DNA of 64,000 nucleotides, taken from positions 447,310 to 511,309 of the forward strand of contig FJUW01000056.1 of the NCBI GenBank assembly GCA_900074885.1, given 5' to 3'. A model generated the notes under the pieces. It saw only the letters and a program-made list of their open reading frames with translations, was not told where the DNA came from and did no database searches. The translations under genes and the position numbers were made by a program. The DNA comes from Rhynchosporium graminicola (lineage: Eukaryota > Ascomycota > Leotiomycetes > Helotiales > Ploettnerulaceae). Below, piece by piece: positions 58,882-64,000 of this stretch (its first letter is position 1; each line of letters begins with the position of its first letter).

Positions 58882-61800
58882 ATATTAAGTTCGATTAAAA
58901 TAAGCCTACTTATTCCCGCGGCCTTTACGCTAGATACCGGAATAGACCCGTCAGAGAACAGAAGCCCTTAATAAGAGGACCTTAATAATAAACTATAGTA
59001 TATTATATAAGAGATATATAAGCGCTAGCTCCTAATAGAAACCGAGCTAGTAAATACACGTACCGCCCTAGAGGCGTCAGAGGCCGAAAGACTCAGATAA
59101 GCGCCTAGATCCAATAATACCGGAGACCTATCGTCTTCGAGTGCCCTAATAAAAACCCTTATCGAGTCCCTTATAGCGTCTTAGCCGAGCTCCGATAGAG
59201 TCCGATAGAGAACTATTAAGCTCCGGCAAATAGATACCGCTTACCTACGATAGATATACGGATTCTTTTTAAGACTATCTCCTAAGACTAAGAAGTTCTT
59301 ATCGCGTATATTCCGCTTAAAAGCTATCTCTCTTTACTAATTATTGCTAAGATACTATTTATAATACCCTCCTATAGTATAAACGAGCTCGTATATGATA
59401 CTTCTAGGAGAGGAGAAGCCCTATAGATAGTAAGGACCCCGAAGCTTTCTTCACGCAGCTCGATAAAATATTTGCAAATATTAATAAGCGAGCTAAGGCC
59501 CTCGAACGGCTTACGAATATAAAGCACTCTATAGTATAGCCCTAGCACCAGCACTAGCTAGAATTCGACGAACTTCTACTAAGCGCTAGAGGAGAGAGCT
59601 AGGAAGATAATATAAAGATAAGTTACCTTAGTAATATGTTTTTAAATCCCTTCCGAATATATATAGCTTCTATAGCTAAGACTACAGATTACTACGAATT
59701 TACCGAAGAGGTAAAACGGATTATAACTAACCTCGAAGAGACGGATTAGTTTAAAGTATCGAATAAGAGGTAGAATAATAAGAATAAGGACTCTAAGATA
59801 AAAACAGCGGATTATATACGTCTATAGAAAGCCCCTATAAAGGCTAAAGTTAATTCTAATAGGGATATAGTAATAGTACCGGCGCGTATAGTAGGAAACT
59901 AAGAAAGGAATAGCAGAGCCTTTAATAATTCCGGCGGTAAATAAAAGGCTAAATAAGTAGATATAGCCGAACGAGAGAGATACTATAAGAAAGGGCTCTA
60001 TTTCCGCTATAGAGTATCCGGGTACTATATCTATAATTACTTATACGCCCTAGTAGTATAACTTACTATAATTAATATAATAGGACTATTACTAGAGGAT
60101 AATAATAATATCTTAGACCTTGCTCTTTTAGAGTTAAGAAAAGACTAATTCCTTCTTAAAGTTAAGAGCCGGGAGTAGATAAAGTATTAATAAAAAGATA
60201 AGGTAAATTTAAAAAGCTTATAAACAGAAACCTTATATATATAGATATGATCCTTTAAGAAACGTTCGGAATATTTACCCTTATTAATAAAAGATACTAG
60301 TATTATACTATAATAAATAAAGACCTTATAGAAGGTCTTAGTCTTATATATATAAGCTATAGAACACGCGAGATAAAGGGCGCTTTAAAAGCTATACGGA
60401 ATTCAAGGACTAAAGGAGTAATCGGGTTCCGAATAAAAATCGCGAGGTTTAGCTAAAGGGTCTATATATATATAATATTAAAACTAGCTTTTCTATTAAT
60501 CCTAAGGAACCTATAGAAAGCGCAAAATAAGATCAAGATAACGCCTGAAAAACGATAGTATTATTATAGCTTAGTAAAGAAATAGGTAATAGAAGGATAT
60601 AAATACTACTTATATATAGATAATAATAAGTATACTTTAGTATCCGCTATAACGTTAGAGGATATAAAGATAGCTCTTTAGGATAAAGAAGAGCTAACTC
60701 TAGACTAACTTAAAAATATTCTTCCTCTAGAGATTTAAGATATAGCTCTACTCTTTTCTAAGCAGGAAGTAGAGTAACTAGCTCCCTATCGACCGGGTAT
60801 CGACTATCGAATCGATATCCGCGAATAATTAGTTAAGTCCTCTGCTGCTTTGCTATAGAGTCCGCTATATAGTATATCTAAAGATAAATTACTAGCGCTA
60901 AGAAAGTTATTAAATAGCTTCTTAGAAAAAGAATATATATAGCTTAGTACTTTAGAAGCAGTAGCCCCTATCCTTTTTATATAGAAGCCCAGGGGAGATC
61001 TAAGGTTCTGCTACGACTACTAAGCGCTAAATACTATTACGAAGCTAGACTAGTACCCTTACTATTAATACCAGAGACCTTATAGAACCTTATAAGTACT
61101 AAATAGCTTATTAAGATAGATATAGTTTCGGTACTTTATTAAATACGTATAGCGTTAGGTTACGAGTATAAAATAGCCTTTTATATAAGATTTAAGTCTT
61201 TTAAATAGCTCGTATATCCTTTTAGATTATTAAGAGCTCCGGCGAGTTTCCAGTAGTATATTAATAGTTTCTTAAGGGAATAATTGGACGACTTTATCTT
61301 AGCCTATATAGATAATATAGTTATTTACTCGAATAGCTCTAGAGAAGACCACTTCGAAAAGGTCTGAATTATTCTCCGTAAGCTTTAGGATAGTAGACTA
61401 TACTTAGATCCCGTAAAGAGCGAGTTCGTATATAAGAAGCTTAAATATCTAGGATTTATTATATATACTAATAGAAAGAGTATAAGTCCTAATCTAGGGA
61501 AAGTAGTAGTAATTAAGAACTAGGCGTAACTTAAGACTTAGAAAGAAGTATAATATTTCTTAGGATTTATAAACATCTTATTTATTTATTTATAGCGAAC
61601 TACTTAAAGCTAGCCGCGCTCTTAATAGTATTAATAAGAAAAAGTTACTTATTCTGCTAGGGAAAACTAAAGGAGAAAGTATTTAAAGCTCTAATAAAGA
61701 AGTTTTATAATACTCCGGTACTTATATACTAGGATCCGAGACTCCAGATATTCTTAGAGACTAATTATAATAGATTCATAATAAGAAGCGCTCTCCTATA

Positions 61801-63215
61801 AGAAAAGGATAAAGTCCGACGACTAGTAAGCTTCTTCTCTCAGAAGCTAAATAAAGCCGAAATTAATTACGATATCTACGATAAGGAGATACTAGTAGTA
61901 ATTATCTACTTGAAATTCTAGGCTCCTGAGTTAAAAGTATATAGCTCTTTTATAATTTAGATAGACTATAAGAACTTTAAGTATTTCATAACTAAGTAAT
62001 AGCTATCGGGGCGTTAAGTACGCTAGTATAAGACCTTAGTACTATTTAAGTTTACCTTAGTATATAAGCCGGGATCTGAAGCTATTATCCTAGATACCTT
62101 ATCGCAGAAGGAGTAAGATATATTAAGAGTAAGCGATATGATTTCGAGGTTCCGCAGGTTTTTAAACCCGGAACGTATAGTAAACTAGCTAGCTTTAAAA
62201 GGGGAAAATAAGATAAGAGTAATACTTATATCTACTTAGCTATCGATTATACCCTCCGGCTAGGTTCTTACCTTAGACCTAGTAATAGCTAGAGGCCTTT
62301 TCTAAGATAAAGAACTAAATAACCTATAGGACGCTATAGTATAAGAGGATATAATATATTAAACTATACTCCGCTTATTATAAGATAAGATCCGATCTTT
62401 CCTAAGCGAAATTAAGATCAAAATCTAAGTTAGTAACTATAATATAAATATAAAGAACTACTTATACTACTATAGAAAGTTATAAGTACTAGGCGCCCCG
62501 GTTATACTAGAGTCTAACTATAAAACGATAGACCTTAAGACTCTCAAAAATAATACTCTAAGGATAAGGCTTATCTAATCCGTTTATAACTCGCTAGTCT
62601 ATAGTTATCTAGGGCAGGATTCTATTATATCGATACTAGGACGCTCCTTCTACTAGCTACTATAGTCGAGGTATATAAAATAATTCTTAAGGAATTATAA
62701 CTATTATAGGAGAAAGAAAGTATAAAGGGAATATAGGTATAGATTCCTAAGACTTTTACTAGTTCCTAACTAATTCTTCTAGGAGATATCTATAGACTTT
62801 ATAACTAACTTACTAGACTCTTAGGGTAACTATTACCTTTAGATAATTAAAGGCTACTTAAGTAAATAAGTAATCGTCGAAGTAATACTTAGTATAAAAG
62901 CAGAGGAATACGCTAAGAAATTCATAGAATACTAAGTAAGAAACTATAGGATACCGCGAGCGATTATAAGCGATAGAGGTACTAACTAAATAAGTATATT
63001 CTAGAAGAGCTTTTATCGCTTAATTAGTATATAATAGAGACTTAGCTCCGGGTATTACTTATAAACTAATAGAGGACTAGAAAAGCTAAATTAAAATATC
63101 TAAGCTTATCTATAGAACTTTATTAACTAAGAGTAATTCGACTGGAAAAAGTAGCTCCTTATAGCTTAATTAGTATTAAACGGATATTATTACGCAGGCC
63201 TCAGGATAAGCTTAT
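58722..63215 (+). mobile_element. Ty3/gypsy element H, 3' part displaced by copia K
   Basis: A probable 5' LTR (58722-58881) is followed by a gag region (about 58980-60100) with a CCHC-type knuckle near 60000 in RIP-changed form (YFRY then GVSGHY, NC). RT lies at about 60940-61350 (AYIDNIVIYSNS near 61300, original YIDD) and continues with KSEFVYKKLKYLGFII. RNase H is at about 61750-62110 (LVSFFSQKLNKAEINYDIYDKEILVVI). Integrase spans about 62430-63215 (ISDRGT region near 62960, EKVAPY near 63148). It is cut at 63215 by K; the 3' end and 3' LTR should lie right of the window. A different gypsy lineage from A, with many RIP stops. Confidence 0.8.
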
Positions 63216-63675
63216 TGTGGAAATTGAGGGTGGAAATCGGCTAAAGGTCAGAATAATAGGTGATCAATTTGACTTGCTTTGATTGCTTGAAGAGAGCTAA
63301 CTACAGGAGAGATTCTAGCTACTTATATAGCTATGTGAGCTCTCTAGAATATTGTATACTACGTAATACAGAACTCCATAGAAGAAGACACGTATACTGT
63401 AGAATCATACTACGTCAGTAGTACGTCAGTAGAAACCTCTAGAAGTACGATATACGTAATAGAGAGTAGTAGAACTCTATCGAGAACCTTCATAGTAACT
63501 CTAATAGAGTATACAGGGTACAGGCTGTTAACAAGGTACAGGGTGTAGGTGCCAGGTATAACAAGGTACATGGGCAAGGTACTGAACTAGGTACTAAGAC
63601 CATGTACTAACAAGGTACAGGGTGTGTATGCTAATATAGGCAAAACTGACTAAGGTACTAGTTACAAATCTAACA
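63216..63675 (-). repeat. 3' LTR of copia element K (460 bp)
   Basis: Plus-strand start tgtggaaattgaggg and end gttacaaatctaaca. Same length as and closely similar to the solo LTR at 7772-8231. Preceded on the minus strand by a purine tract (complement of cgccccttt). Presumed target duplication cttat at 63211-63215; the other copy is off-window. Confidence 0.9.
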
Positions 63676-64000
63676 CGCCCCTTTAATCAGAGCCTTATAG
63701 TCAGTTTTAAAACAGAACTATATATAGGGTAAATTACTAATCGACTACCCTTGGATTATTACTAAAGAAATATAATAAGGAATGGAAATGCCACCTCGTA
63801 GCTACCCTCCTAGGTTAAATAAACCTAATTCTCTTATAACAATCTGAATTACTAGCTCTAATAAGCTAGTTCAAGGTGTTTTATAAACTCCTTAAATTTA
63901 GGCCTATCTAGGGCTTTAGTAAACCCGTCTGCCTTTTGCTTCAAAGTACTAATATAGATCAAATCTATAGTACCTTAATTAATTAGGTCCCTAACAAAGT
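63676..64000 (-). mobile_element. Ty1/copia element K, 3' end (RNase H), runs off-window
   Basis: On the minus strand, 63999 to about 63850 reads RDLIN.GTIDLIYISTLKQ, KADGFTKALDRPKFKEF and IKHLELAY, the C-terminus of Ty1/copia RNase H (canonical KADxLTKAL..xKF). About 170 bp of 3' untranslated sequence and a purine tract lead into the LTR. Only one or two stops interrupt the frame, so it is much less RIP-damaged than the gypsy elements and is probably the most recent insertion in the window. Confidence 0.85.

Noticed and set aside
59372..59554. 60-codon minus-strand frame
   Set aside because: Antisense to the gag region of gypsy element H; no independent support.

Overview
The window looks like a heterochromatic, AT-rich block from a filamentous ascomycete (Pezizomycotina). 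Three things point there: short GT-AG introns, fungal Ty3/gypsy and Ty1/copia families, and the mark of repeat-induced point mutation (RIP). In most of the 64 kb, CpA and TpG are scarce, TpA is very common, CpG is kept, and almost every transposon reading frame is full of TAG/TAA stops. Two short gene islands, about 24.7-30.6 kb and 48.9-51.8 kb, have normal composition and intact spliced genes. No tRNA, rRNA or CRISPR array was seen.

Layout. 1-5338: plus-strand Ty3/gypsy element G (5' end off-window), inserted in a minus-strand gypsy copy A0 (5339-8343). A0's LTR is itself split by a 460-bp copia solo LTR (K). 8344-15674: a copia-related remnant split by the complete gypsy element A1 (9032-14957, TSD cgtaa). 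15675-17297: a fragment of family D, a solo A LTR and a B-like LTR. 17428-24612: element E, which has 136-bp LTRs and no visible pol, carrying the complete gypsy element D (18462-23815). 24613-30950: gene island 1. 30957-34779: a decayed K-type LTR and unassigned AT-rich sequence. 34780-48618: a four-level nest in which A3 is split by B (36403-48198), B contains A2 (36725-43875), and A2 contains the Gag-only element F (38031-39574). 48938-51980: gene island 2. 51981-58721: decayed repeats, a second F copy and a copia pol remnant (J). 58722-63215: gypsy element H. 63216-64000: the 3' end of a minus-strand K copia element inserted in H. LTR pairs have matching lengths (D 491/491, E 136/136, A 217 in every complete copy, F 197, K 460) and most inserts have 5-bp target duplications.

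Genes. Island 1 holds an MFS exporter (25399-27330, +) and a five-exon citrate synthase (28734-30445, +). Island 2 holds a two-exon MmgE/PrpD-family 2-methylcitrate dehydratase-like gene (50476-48938, -). A citrate synthase with a methylcitrate dehydratase and a transporter is the core set used in fungal alkylcitrate pathways (maleidrides, sporothriolide-type and related compounds). I infer a secondary-metabolite locus opened up by nested retrotransposons: about 18.5 kb now separates the synthase and dehydratase, which converge tail to tail, and no PKS/FAS gene is in view. About 195-bp inverted-repeat elements (MITEs) lie upstream of both enzyme genes, and a minus-strand exon relic lies just upstream of the transporter.
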